A stretch of 64,000 nt of DNA, taken from positions 310,001 through 374,000 of the forward strand of contig OW569367.1 in NCBI GenBank assembly GCA_937625935.1. Direction: 5' to 3'. The notes beneath the pieces were generated by a model. The model was not told the DNA's origin. It made no database searches and saw nothing but the letters and a program-made list of their open reading frames with translations. This DNA is from Tetramitus jugosus (Eukaryota > Heterolobosea > Eutetramitea > Acrasida > Vahlkampfiidae). Position numbers and translations under genes: made by a program. Below, piece after piece: positions 37,577-49,167 of the stretch (the stretch's first letter is position 1; every line of letters begins with the position of its first letter).

Positions 37577-40500
37577 TTATTTTGTGGAGGCTGACTTGGG
37601 TGGTATGACACTCATTGTCCTGTACCGAACGAAGAACAGTTTGATTTGTTCCTGTATTTGAGTGTCCACGGCGTCCACAATGAGATCACACCACAGTGGA
37701 TAGATTTCATCAATGTTTTGAGCGAATAAGTCATCCGATAAGCATAGGTAGCACTTGAGTACAAGCAGCATGGTAGATGCAGATACTTCCTTCTTATAGA
37801 TCACGACACGATTAAATATTGAAATCAACAATCGACAAACGGCCGTCCATTCCTTCTCAGACAGTGCAGTCTCACCTCGTGTTTCCAACTTGTTGGCATT
37901 ATTTACAAGTCTTAAAAGACTAGAACAACCAGTGTTTCCTAGCTCATCCTTACTATCCTTGCCAATATTTTGACAGCATCTATCGATCAGAATCAAGACA
38001 TCACTGAAGATGGAGGAACTAATTCTATAGTGATAAGACACTACTATGTCAACCAATGCGTTCAGTGCATTAGCACATGTTGTGCTAATCCATTCATTCG
38101 TAATATTGGGATCTTCTGATCTCTCTTCTTGATATATTTTGACTTCGTCAAAGATGGGCATGAGAACTCCACTGAAGATGACATCCCACAATTTGGATGA
38201 GAACGAAGCACCATGAGCTATCAACACATCAAATAAGGCTGTCAGTGCACTGCGACGAACGGGCACACGGCTATCACCAGTAACGGTGGATTGGAGACCC
38301 AGCAGTAAAGGGAACCAAACTCTAAAGTGCTCACGTGAATCAACGAATAGAACACCATCTGGTTCATCTTTTTGTTGTTCGGCAGGTATTCCCTCAATCT
38401 CTCCCGATACAATCTTTCTCGCACATTGCAGCATTAGTTGAATTGCTTGTACTGATATATTCGGTTGAAGTCTCTGCTTAATAAAAGCAACGAGACAGGT
38501 GATACAGTCTTCAAATGCTTCTGATATCAAATGGAAGTATTCCTTGATGATTATACTCAGATAGTTAAATGAAAGTTTCACCACTTCGATCGACTCCTCC
38601 AATCTTTGGCCCTTAGCAGTAACTTCACTATCACTCAACTTGGCCGCAGTCGCTAGTATCTGCAAAATGATTCTCCATCCTGATTTGATACTCTTCGCTC
38701 TCTTCATAATAATATATCCTATACATTGAACAACCAAGTCTCTGTTGAGAACTCGTTCTGATTGCCTCATAATTTCCATGAAGGGACGCAGGAAATCTCT
38801 TTGGAAATGATAATTTGCCAACTCATCTTGTTCCAAAAACTTGATAGCCATAATCTTCAACGAATCGATTCCTCGCATTGATACGTATTGGTTCGAATGG
38901 CAGCCAACGGCAATAAATAATTCAGACATGTTTTGCCATAATTGAGACCATACAATCTTGATTCGCTTCATATTATAATAGGCAACTTCAATAATTTTGT
39001 GTAAACTAAATTGTCTAGGTTCCTCCAGAGATTGATCAAATAATTCTTCATGTGCTACGTTGCAGAGGCACCTCACAAAGTCTACGATAGCATCATCGTT
39101 CAAGTCGGCACTCTTGGCAAATATTTTGTCAAAACCAAGGTTGTTGCTCTTCGATGATGGACCTCCATCACGTGGTAACATACTAACGTCGATACCGCTC
39201 GCATTGTTTTGATTCTTGTTGTTTTCTTCCGAACTGATAGGAGCAGGACCATTGATATGACTACTGACCACCTGTAGTCTATCGAGTTGTGAAATCGCGT
39301 CCAAGACGGAGCTCCACGATGAGCCAAGATAATTGCCTTCTGTGTCAGCCACCTTGATCAACAAATGAATACTATCGATATTCTTCTGCTTCCATGGAGC
39401 AATAGTAGATACTTGCTTTTGTAGATGAGCTTGTGGTGCTTGAGTATTTTGTTGAGTAAAGGAAAGGCACGACTTTGTCAGTGCTGCGACAAAGGCATTT
39501 CTCTCCACCTCTAGATCAAACCGAGCACTGATATGGATACAACAGTTGAGAGCTTCAAGTGCGAGCTTGGTCATCTCGAAATTATTTTCATGCTTATCCA
39601 ATACATTATTGATTGCAGCGAGGACAGGACCCCATGATATTTCAAACATACTTCGCACATGCTTCATGCCTGTAGCATTGTAGAATTTGGCCTTCATCGT
39701 ATGCATCTGGAAGCCAGATTTCTTATTCGTTTTAAGAATAGATTTCCCTTGTTTGTATATCTTCTTTGACTCTTCACTAAATAAGATTTGCTTCTTGCGC
39801 TTCGTACTCATATTGGATGCTCCTACACGACGATCAATCTGTTGTTGTTTCGAGATTTCATCTTCCTCTTTCAACGTGATCTCTCTTGACTTGATAGCAT
39901 TATAGGTCGCAACTAAATACTCCTCCGGTAGATTACTACCGTCATTAATACCACCATTATTAATGATAAATCCCTGCTCAGACATTCTCTCTCTTTTACC
40001 AATGGATTGACTGTGCAGTTCAGTGTTCAACATGATCACAGAATAGGCAAAAACGTATGCCGCGTCAGCATTCGCGAATACTGACTCTGGATTATCTTGA
40101 TAATACTTCTCAGCAAACTTTTGCAAAATTCGATCAATCAACTGAGCTTCTCCTGCTAGACGGAAACTATTCAAGAATGATCGAATAGCTGTTTCAAAAT
40201 CCTGATTCAAAAAACTGTGAAGATGCACAAACTCGTGCAATACTTGATTATGGAATTGAGCAGAAGATCCTATATATTCTCCAATCATCTTCTTGCTCAA
40301 ATCTTTGGATGACAATAAGAATTCAGCAATCGAGTGTGCATCCTCCGGCAGAATATTGGCTTGAATCAAGAATTTGATTCCATGAGAAGGTTTCTTGTTA
40401 AACAGCTTGACACCCTCGGTCATATCGAGCTTTTTGTGTCGTTGCTCTTCAAAACGTTCCGTTTCTTCATCCTCCTGCTCAACATCCTCTTCTCTCTTTT

Positions 40501-42524
40501 CTTCATCTCTATGTTTCTGCTTCAACAAATGTTTCTTTGTGTTCGTCCACTGCACCAAGCTCTTCATTGCTGAGACCAAGCCTTCCATTCCATGTCTTTT
40601 CAGATTCAGTTCTTGCTCTGCTGTAATCCAATTCGTTTCTGCATGGGTCTCCTGTACAACTCTTGCCAGATCACTGATACAAGTTTCATATACGTTGACT
40701 GACTCCAGAGCACAATCATAATTAACAAACAAGTCCACCAATGTCTGCTCATCTCTGCCAATGGCTTGCAACATCTTGACAACAATTAATCTTTGTTGAT
40801 AGGTGGAATTACTGCTCTGAAGGATTTGGAAAAATGAGTTGGTAAAAAACATTCCAATTTCTGTTTTCAAATGTTGCTTGAAATGAAGAATCAATGATTT
40901 GAAGATACTCAGCGACAGCTTGAACACCACCGGGACAGCGGACACACTATTCTTCAATAAGCTGAGACATAAATAAGACTTGATCTCTCGAATAAATAAT
41001 GGTGATTGGCGAAACACTGGCCCAGCATTCTCGAGTGTTTCCTGCAGTAATTGCAGCGATAAAACTCTGCTTCTCATTTCAAATGATTCAGCGTGCGAAG
41101 ATTTTAGTTTTCTCATCGAAATACGACACAGTGACTTGAAAATATAAAAGGCATCACGCTCATGAATACTCTTGAATCGCTGTTCCCGCTTTGGTGCAAC
41201 TGTTGATCCCTTTCCACTATTGACTTCATCACCATGGTGCGCGATGGACTCGGATACCTTCCTGTCTCCTTCATTCATTTGAACAACAGATTCAACAATT
41301 TGTTCAACGATCGCAGAGATTGTCTTCTGTGCCACTTTTTCATCTTCCAATTGAATTCGCCTATTTTCTTGCTCCTGAATGGTCTGCTTCAATGTTAACA
41401 ATTCTTCATCCTCTTCTGGCTCTTCATCATCCAACAAATAACCCTTGGACATCTTACCGATTCCATCATCTTCTTCCACGGTGCCTCCATCATCAATCGT
41501 TTGATCCGTTCGCTCTTCACTCTGATTCTCGTGTTGTTGAGAAGTAGCCGCCGTGTGCTTTGCACTCTCTTCCATCTTCATAAACACAGAGTTCAACATT
41601 TGAGACAGTGTAGCATTCGCAGTCTTCTGATTGATAATGTTCCGACTCACCAAATGAATATTGAAGCAGGTTCGAACAATGAGACGCAACGTTTTACCAT
41701 GAATGTAGTCACTGCAACTCGTTACAGATGCCAACAAGGCAGAAAGAATGGGTAATTGCAGGGAAGAATCTTCGGTTTGTACATCGAGGCAACCACAAAT
41801 GGTCTTGATCACCACATTGACCAACAAGCCATCTTCTTCTTCTTCCTCTTCTTCTGCCGCTTCTTGCCCAGATGTCAAAGTGGAAGTCGTTGACGATGAT
41901 GTTTCCTTATGTTCAAAGTATTCATCATAATCGTTTGGAGCATACTTTTCACTCGTATTCAAATACCCATAAGCCATCATTTTCTGTGCACATGTGTGAG
42001 TCAATATAATAAACACACGTGACATATAAAAAATTATAAAATTTCCCTCACACACTTACCTGTAAACAATCAATGGCAGTCTTTTGTAAAATGACATCTC
42101 TTGTCTTGCAAGCACACTCCAATGGTTTAAAATACAAGTTTGGATTCTGTTTCATATTCTTCTCCAACAAGTTTCCCATTTCTCCACTTGATGTCTTTTC
42201 TTCTCCTTGTTGATTTTCACTATTGCTATGAAGACTATTATTTGTTGTTGCTGTTGTTGTTGTTGATGATTTTGGTGAAGATGATGATTGTTCATTTTTT
42301 AGCTTCAAAAATTGATCAGTGATTCGAGTACATGCATCCTTTGTAAGAATCAATGATTGTGGAGAGGATGGCAGTCCCTTCTTGCCAATCATTTGATTAC
42401 AGTGATCCAAAATGGAGCGAATTGATTGTTCATAGAAAAAAGTGGCTGCATCAAACTGAAAATCCGATCGTTTAAAGTGAGAGGGTGTCGGAGTGGTTTG
42501 ACTGTTGCCAAACAACCAATTCAT
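37577..42524 (-). CDS. BIG/Sec7-type ARF guanine-nucleotide exchange factor
   Basis: Two exons, 42524-42060 and 41983-37577, separated by a 76-nt intron (GTAAGT to CACAG, phase 0), encode about 1623 residues. N-terminal helical DCB and HUS-like regions come first, with poly-Ser/Thr and acidic inserts. The Sec7 domain spans about 675-860. Its catalytic Glu is in the FRLAGEAQLIDR helix near 764, where most family members have Pro in place of the Ala. Long HDS-type helical repeats follow (LFIAVGCHSNQYVSMRGIDS and others). Large Sec7 proteins of the BIG class activate ARF at the trans-Golgi and endosomes. Confidence 0.9.
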
Positions 42525-42807
42525 GTTTTTATTATTGTTCTATTCGTTTTTGTGTGAGCGTTTTTTTTTTCTGCTCTTGTTCCTTTTTCCGATATTCGAG
42601 ATCGATTTTAGGACGCATGTCAGAGCAGAACAGGGAGAAGCTTGAGGATCTTGCCATCTTCGAAGCTCAAGAACACAACAAAAAAAAACGCAACCACAAA
42701 AATAAGTCTTGCCAATTGATTTTTTTTTTGAATCATCATCAAGCTCTATTCGAAACGACTTATCCTACGACTACTGTAGATTAAATATAATCATCGTCAT
42801 CATTACC

Positions 42808-43120
42808 ATGGTGAGAGAGTGGTTGTATAGTTGGCTCGTTGTGCTATCGGCCATCGCATTTGTTATTCTCTGTACGTGTTTGCTTTGTTAAGCTTTTTGT
42901 GTGCGTCACTTCATTTGTTGTTCAAACTAACACAAAAAGCTTTTTGTTGTTGTTGTGCTTGTTGTGTTTTTTTGATCATTCATTCTCACTAGGTTGGATC
43001 GCTGTTTACAAGCTCTTCCTGTACAAGATCAAGGGCATTAGAGAACTGGTGGAGGCTCTCTTTGGCGAAAGGAAGAAAAAGATTCAAGTCATCAAGAGGA
43101 AAGCTCCCATCATGTATTGA
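42808..43120 (+). CDS. SMIM13-like small membrane protein
   Basis: Two exons, 42808-42871 and 42993-43120, join through an intron with donor GTACGT and acceptor CTAG. They give 63 residues. One transmembrane helix lies at about 8-30 (WLVVLSAIAFVILC). It continues into WIAVYKLFLYKIKGIREL, which matches the conserved core of small integral membrane protein 13 (WYFVWHLFLSKF, LREL), and a basic tail. Function of the family is unknown. Neither exon alone would be recognised as a gene, and the splice falls inside the membrane helix. The leader upstream has a 55-codon open frame at 42617 that may be a uORF. Confidence 0.75.
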
Positions 43121-43336
43121 TCTATCATTCCATAACTCAAATTTATCCCTGTAAATTGTAAATTATTATTTCATCGCTGCACTTCTTCCAAAGCAAAACA
43201 TCTCTGGTACCATCCACTGCAGAAGGATGAAAGATAGCCCAACCTGACCTGTGCATACACGAACCTGAGCATTTCGTCATCGGAGAAATACAAACATTTC
43301 TCCACAAACAAAAAACATTCAACAACCAAAAAAACA

Positions 43337-43910
43337 ATGGCAATTGAATTCGTGTTACTAGTGAACAAACAAGGTCAAACAAGACTTGCTCAATACACTC
43401 ACTTCAAAACCGTGAATGAAAGAACTGCACTAGAAGGTGAAATTATCCGAAAATGTTTGGCGCGAAACGAAGATCAATGTTCATTTATTGAACACATGAA
43501 TTACAAGTTGATTTACAGGAGATATGCCAGCTTGTTTTTTATTGTTGGTGTAGATAGGCATGAGGTGCGTATTTTGTGTAGAGGAGACTGTGGCGACGAC
43601 GAATTGAAAATTGACGAACAAAACAATTTTTTTTTTGGTAATTTTTGTGTTAAAAACAATGTATTGTTTGTGTATATGTGTGTGTGTGTGTGTGGTGATA
43701 TAGAATGAATTGGCAATTTTGGAGTTTATTCATTGCTTGGTAGAGACATTTGATCGTTATTTTGAAAATGTGTGCGAGTTGGATGTCATGTTCAATTTGG
43801 AGAAGGCTCATTTTATTTTGGAGGAAATGATGGCGAATGGGTGTATCACAGAGACGAATAAGACAAATATTTTGGAGCCAATTCTAACGATGGACAAGAT
43901 TACTTTCTAA
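43337..43910 (+). CDS. AP4S1: AP-4 complex subunit sigma
   Basis: Two exons, 43337-43564 and 43704-43910, with a GTGCGT donor and TAG acceptor, encode 144 residues, the usual sigma-subunit length. The sequence follows the clathrin-adaptor small-chain pattern: [13 protein letters not shown], then [20 protein letters not shown], then [16 protein letters not shown], then [18 protein letters not shown] and NGCITETN. The QGQTRL and NGCITETN details are closest to AP-4 sigma. AP-4 sorts cargo at the trans-Golgi network. The intron contains a GT microsatellite. Confidence 0.88.
43677..43694. repeat. (TG)n microsatellite in the AP-4 sigma intron
   Basis: About nine TG units immediately precede the 3-prime splice site of the intron. 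It likely serves as part of the pyrimidine-poor, T-rich acceptor region or is neutral. Confidence 0.8.
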
Positions 43911-44020
43911 TTGGGTGGTAGTGCTTGTTGTTGTCGTTGTATCGCATTGTAAAATTAATTCTGAACTTTTGTAATTCATGCTTTGTTCTGCACTTCTTGT
44001 TCAGTTAGTTAGTTGTGTGT

Positions 44021-45991
44021 TTATACGAATTGTTGCTTGGTTGTAAGTAAGTAATTGAGTAACAGTGGGAGGTTGTTGTTCTGGTTCACGTGCTGTGATG
44101 CCTCTTCACTGTAAATCTTGTCTTGTGTCATGTCTGACAGGAACAGGTAGACTTTGACTTGCTTGCTGGAGACAATTTCAATTTCAATACTGCGGATTGT
44201 AGATTGTGTTTCAGTTTCATCTGAAGGAACAATGCGCATAACAATCGTCAAGGGAGGTAGAATCGTTATCTCGACGTGATGTTCCAAAGAGTTCTCAGTA
44301 GTTGTTGCATTGACATCCACTTGATCATCGTCATCAGTCATCATACTATCCGTGTCTTTCTTGTTGGTTGTGCTCTGTTGATGAGGTGATGGAACAAAGC
44401 ATTCAGAGTACAGATAGTTGAATCGTGTTTGGGATCTCAGAGCCTCCAAAATCAATGGAATATGTGATAGTTGCGTAAATGGAATCTTGGACATGATAAT
44501 AGCATTGGAAGTGGATGGTGATGTTTCACCTTGATCCGCATGGAATACATATGACCGCGATGTTCCATCATCATTCTGCAGTGTCATTCTATGAGAAAAT
44601 GATGAAGATAAATGGATATTTTGACAAATTGCAGAATCTTTTGATGGCAATGGAGCACTGCTGGAGCTCATCGTATTCTTAATACTGCCCAACAGTGCAT
44701 CACTCAAAGCCAAACTGCTCGTCATGTGACACACCATCCGTTCTGACACATTACTTGTCGCATATTGACTCAACTGTTGCGCTGTAAACATTGGAATCTC
44801 AATGGGAGGTTGCAGCAAAAGAACAGGACAAGTCGATGTTGCAGTGTACTCATCAATACCCAAAATAGCAGAAAATTCAATCGGTGATTGAGAGGAAGAG
44901 GCAAAATACGTCATCGAAAGCCCTTCACATCTTCGATCAATTCTTCCATGTCCATTAAACACATTCTCGATCGGACTGCTCACTTTTTCTAGTTCCATTA
45001 GCCTTATCCGATTCCACAACTCTTGTTCAAACGTTTCAAACACTTTTAGTGTCATATTTTCACTCGCATCACTGTTCGCTTGTTCACCATCAACAATCGT
45101 AGCGACACAATGTGGAAACAGCTCCAAAACTCGTTTCTGTTGAAAGAACAGCATCACCTTCTTCTCAAACAAGTCATATTTTCCCATAATCAACTGCTCA
45201 TACAAATCCTTCTCAATCGCCTCATAATACTCTTTTTTCGCCGCAACTTGTTTCTCATCACGCATCGAAACAGATTGAAGAATACCATTCATGTCCAAAA
45301 TCACATCCAAAACATAACTAGAATTCGCAATCGTATAATACTGCTTTCCTTGACTCGCATACTCAAAGAATTGAAACAAATTTTGTTCCGGTTGAGTCGG
45401 AGGATTTTCATTCGATTTTCTCGAATGATGATGATGATACAAGTGTGCTACATAATTTGATTGATTCTCCTTTTTTGCAATTCGTTTCAAAATTTGAATG
45501 ATTCGAACAATGCGCTGCCCACCGACATGAACTGTCGTTGATTCTCGATGTGGCGTCACATTTTTCAATCGTTCTCTCTCCAAACAATAATCAGTCAACA
45601 CGTTGGTACACGTCTCCAACGTTTCATTCAAAAAAGCTTTTTGAGTCACCGTTTTTTTGTGATCTTTCCATTGCTTGAAAAAAATTTTGGCGTCATTGCT
45701 ACTGCTTGTTTGTTGATGAGAAGATGGTGTCAATGGAGAAGAATTGACACCACCACTTGAAGTAGCAGCAGTCTTGATCTCATCCGAATATTTTGCAAAA
45801 AATTGGAGAGAGCTTCGAAGGTCACTCAACGCACTGGAAAGTGCTTTTTGTGAGTGAGAAAAATTAGCGTTGCCATAGGGATGAAAACGACCAGTGTCTT
45901 CTTCTTTTGTGAGACCTAGTTGTGTAATCATTTCACTCCATTCATTTTTAAGGAGTTGTAAACTGCCTGGTTGATCTTCACCAATGTTCAT
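44021..45991 (-). CDS. Mediator subunit MED1-like protein
   Basis: A 656-residue protein. I judge it MED1-like from several blocks in the order found in MED1. These are helical N-terminal segments, YYTIANSSYVLDVILDMNG, the helix LYEQLIMGKYDLFEKK, and SYVFHADQGE followed by SKIPFTQLSHIPLILEAL. A strand-rich C-terminal part follows (EITILPPLTIVMRIV). Poly-Ser/Thr inserts separate the blocks. MED1 sits in the Mediator middle module and contacts activators. Similarity is weak outside these blocks, so a profile search is needed before relying on the name. Confidence 0.55.
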   Translation of the reverse strand: MNIGEDQPGSLQLLKNEWSEMITQLGLTKEEDTGRFHPYGNANFSHSQKALSSALSDLRSSLQFFAKYSDEIKTAATSSGGVNSSPLTPSSHQQTSSSNDAKIFFKQWKDHKKTVTQKAFLNETLETCTNVLTDYCLERERLKNVTPHRESTTVHVGGQRIVRIIQILKRIAKKENQSNYVAHLYHHHHSRKSNENPPTQPEQNLFQFFEYASQGKQYYTIANSSYVLDVILDMNGILQSVSMRDEKQVAAKKEYYEAIEKDLYEQLIMGKYDLFEKKVMLFFQQKRVLELFPHCVATIVDGEQANSDASENMTLKVFETFEQELWNRIRLMELEKVSSPIENVFNGHGRIDRRCEGLSMTYFASSSQSPIEFSAILGIDEYTATSTCPVLLLQPPIEIPMFTAQQLSQYATSNVSERMVCHMTSSLALSDALLGSIKNTMSSSSAPLPSKDSAICQNIHLSSSFSHRMTLQNDDGTSRSYVFHADQGETSPSTSNAIIMSKIPFTQLSHIPLILEALRSQTRFNYLYSECFVPSPHQQSTTNKKDTDSMMTDDDDQVDVNATTTENSLEHHVEITILPPLTIVMRIVPSDETETQSTIRSIEIEIVSSKQVKVYLFLSDMTQDKIYSEEASQHVNQNNNLPLLLNYLLTTKQQFV

Positions 45992-46930
45992 TGTTTTTTT
46001 GTTTTTTGATCAAAAAAAAAATGCTTTTGTTGATGGTCGTTGGTTCTAGAAACAACGGAGTAAAGAAATGCAAGGGCAACTATGCGAACTTTTAGGTGTT
46101 GGGACACTTTGAAGCAAGAAGGGAGTAAAGTAATGGTAAATTCTTACACTACTGAGCCACGTTCATTTATTCTTTCAGAGAATGGAGTCCACTCAATGAA
46201 GTGGATAATATGCGTGGATAGATATGAGTTTGGTCATTTGTATTGACTGATGATACGTAACATCAGTCCGTTTATGGAAATTTATTATCCATGTATCCGT
46301 GGAGTAGAATCATGATTCGCATGCACTCTCCAACTTTTAATTTGCCAACCAGTTGCGATTAATCGCTAGTGAAGGAATGTGATCATCACACAATGCTAGA
46401 GTAACTAAGACATCCACTTGCAATTGCAAATTCTGCTCAAGAATGAACAAGAAAACCAAGTTCGACCACAACTCACTGTATGGTACGTCCGTACGGAGTT
46501 AAATTCCTTTTTGAAAGATTGCCAATCGGGGTTCTCGTGTTTATCTTTCAGAAGGTTCGGCATTATCTCTCTCCGGTGTGTCACAAAAGGGCAGTAGCAA
46601 AAGCACAAGTCCAAATAAAAATCAAACAGATGTGACAAATGATGTTTCAAATGCTGGACATAATCTCCCTTAGGTGCTTCCAGATCGAAAAGCTCACATT
46701 GGGAAGAAAGTATGCTCGAGTTCCAAGCACACTCGGAGTACAACCTTCTAGTGTCCAAGAAAATTCCTCGTTTTCCGATTATCCTCATGCCCATGTGTTA
46801 CCTGGTATCGTGTCACCTCATCTCTCTCATCCTCCATTTTGACTATTCAAATAAACAAAACAACCAAGAATACCAAACTTTAACCTTGCAAGTATCGTCT
46901 TACGAAAAGTACAATTTTTCGGGCCAAGAA
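45992..46930. other. Intergenic region with one unsupported minus-strand frame
   Basis: About 939 bp between divergent genes. A 129-codon ATG-started frame on the minus strand (46794-46405) has some protein-like stretches (HENPDWQSFKKEF) but matches nothing I know. It could be a small gene or a relic. The stretch just before 46931 is an A/C-rich leader. Confidence 0.35.
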
Positions 46931-48311
46931 ATGCTCCTCATGAGAAACTCTTCAATAGTCCCAAACACCCTGAGGACTGATGCTCTTAGTCTGTCCATAC
47001 CGGACCACATCGAGCCTCCACCAACACAGCAGCTGAACAAGAAGCGTCTCTCTCCCAACAAGCAACAAAACAACCTGTTCTTTCGCATTAAGAACTTTAG
47101 TCTGAAGTCTCCCAGGTCTCCTCGATCACCCAGAACACCTTCATCTCCCAACTCACCAATATCACGAAAAGAGTTTCGTGGTTTATCACAACTTAGAAAG
47201 TTGTTGTTGGGTGTTGGTTCTCAATGTCCAGCAGATCATGTCTTTCTGGCCCAGTTAGAGAAATTGAAGTCAATGCCTGTGAAGGGTAAGGATATTGACA
47301 CAAAAGAGTACAAAGATATTGTCTTGCGGTTGTCTAAGCTGGCAATAGTCAGAGATCCAAGAACAGAGTTTGATGGATTGACATTTTTAGCAAAGAGTTC
47401 TTCGTAAGTGTTTGTTACCGTGTTTTGTGTTTGTTCAGAGGTGTCACCATACTAATTAATCATTCATCTTCAGAAAATCCTGTAATTTATTCCTGTGCCA
47501 CTCTGTAAATAATATGAAGGACAAATATGTCATGAAAGTCACTCAAATGAAATCTAGAGATATTGTAATTAATGTAGAGTCCGAGGTACGGTTAACCAGG
47601 CAATGCAACCACCCTCATATCTTAAGCTTTCATGGTGCCTATGCCTCAGATGAGAGTATCTTCATGGTTACCAAGTACTGTCAGAACGGTACTCTGACAC
47701 ACTTTATGGAAAGATACAAAATCTTAACAGAAAAACAAATATCTTTTATTTGTCAACAAATATTGTCTGCTCTTCATTACTTGCATAGTGAGAAGCACAC
47801 AATGCATTTGGATGTAAAGAGTGATAATATTTTGGTCGATGAACACCATCGATTTCTGTTGTCAGACTTTGGTTTGTCCTATGCCATGGACAGCCAAGAA
47901 GGAACATTCAATGACTTACGAGGGACTCCACATTGGGTAGCACCAGAGATGCTCACACAGGAGCAATACAACTCCAAGGTGGACATTTGGAGTTTTGGAG
48001 TGGTAGTGTGGCAACTTATGCACGAAGGTTTAGTTCCTCATCATCGAACCAAGTGTGTAGCTCAAATCCTGGAAAAGATTAAGTTTACTTATCCTCGGTT
48101 AGAGATTGGTCATTCTTGGTCTCCAAACATGGTTGATTTTCTGTTCAAGGCACTGGATAAAGATCCTGAACAAAGATGGTCAGCAGGACAGTTGCTGCAG
48201 CATCCATTCATCACAATGTGTGACGAAAGAGCTCTTGATTTGTCACAACTGAACCAACAACAAGCCACTTACTATGTACAACAAGACCTTCTCGTGCCTG
48301 CGGCCATATGA
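46931..48311 (+). CDS. Protein kinase, atypical active site
   Basis: Two exons, 46931-47403 and 47474-48311, with donor GTAAGT and acceptor CAG (phase 2), give 436 residues. An earlier in-frame ATG at 46712 precedes a leader-like A/C-rich stretch, so I prefer 46931. Residues 1-120 are Pro/Ser-rich (SPRSPRSPRTPSSP). In the kinase domain the glycine-rich loop is replaced by a Ser/Cys-rich segment. The VAIK Lys is in YVMKV. The catalytic loop reads HLDVKSDN, with no Arg before Asp. DFG and APE are intact (LSDFGLS, HWVAPEM). The overall style is STE/TKL-like. Activity is plausible but atypical. Confidence 0.75.
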
Positions 48312-48519
48312 CCCGCAATTGCTTGTGCTGAACACGATGGAACATGATCCGATTTGGTGAACCCTCTTTCATTCAAACGACCAAAAAATAGACAGCTGTG
48401 ACAAGCTCTGAGATGGAGATCACAACAACATCACCAACAAAAAGAAAGAAGATATACCAGTGATATCATCAATCCTCCTCGTCATCCACATCGCAAGAGT
48501 AAAGTTCAACAACATTACC

Positions 48520-49167
48520 ATGTCAAACAACAACAGCGTACAAAAACCTCCACTGCCATCTATTCACGTGTCTCCCACTACCTCTCCCACCACTCCGACT
48601 GACAAGGACAACAATAACACGACGACTGCTACGACAACAACAAAAAATGGCTCAACCACTCATATGACTTCACCACGGTTGTCCTATGGTTCTTCAACGA
48701 GTAGTCTCCTGGTGCAACAAGTGGAACAATTATTGATGCAAAAGACTCACCAAGAACAAGAGTCCAACCAAAAACTCGCGGCAAAAATTTCGCGCCAAAA
48801 CGACACGATCATTCAATTACAAAAGGAGAATTTGGAGCTACAGAATCAAAATTTCTTTTTGAACAAAAAGTTGGATGAGAAGCAGAGAGAGCTTGAGAAG
48901 GTCCAAAAGGAATTTCGAGATGATCGCTTGCTCATCTATCATCACCTCTTGTTGTCTTGTAAAATAGAGAGTGATACAGTCAAAAAGACGTCAACAACAG
49001 TGGAGCAGCACAAGAAGAAGAAAAGCAGTGGTGAAGTTTCTTCTGCTGCAGATGCACAAGAACATGCAATAGAGTTAGATTTGACAGAGTTGGCCCAGTT
49101 GGCACTCGAGCAGAACGTACCCTTGAAACAAGTGCGTGAATGGTATCTTGCTAAGACAGGCCAGTGA
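48520..49167 (+). CDS. Coiled-coil protein, function unknown
   Basis: I start at ATG 48520 (MSNNNSVQ); the frame extends upstream only via a non-ATG codon. It encodes 215 residues: a Pro/Thr/Ser-rich N-terminus, a coiled coil at about 65-145 (heptads rich in Gln, Leu, Glu, Lys), a Lys-rich spacer, and a C-terminal segment LTELAQLALEQNVPLKQVREWYL that may be a small helical domain. Not recognised. Confidence 0.6.
   Translation: MSNNNSVQKPPLPSIHVSPTTSPTTPTDKDNNNTTTATTTTKNGSTTHMTSPRLSYGSSTSSLLVQQVEQLLMQKTHQEQESNQKLAAKISRQNDTIIQLQKENLELQNQNFFLNKKLDEKQRELEKVQKEFRDDRLLIYHHLLLSCKIESDTVKKTSTTVEQHKKKKSSGEVSSAADAQEHAIELDLTELAQLALEQNVPLKQVREWYLAKTGQ

Noticed and set aside
42617-42784. 55-codon frame upstream of the SMIM13-like gene
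   Set aside because: It contains long A and T runs and looks like part of the leader; at most a uORF.
46712-46930. Longer kinase N-terminus from ATG 46712
   Set aside because: The segment just upstream of 46931 is an A/C-rich leader typical of this window, and the extra residues look random.
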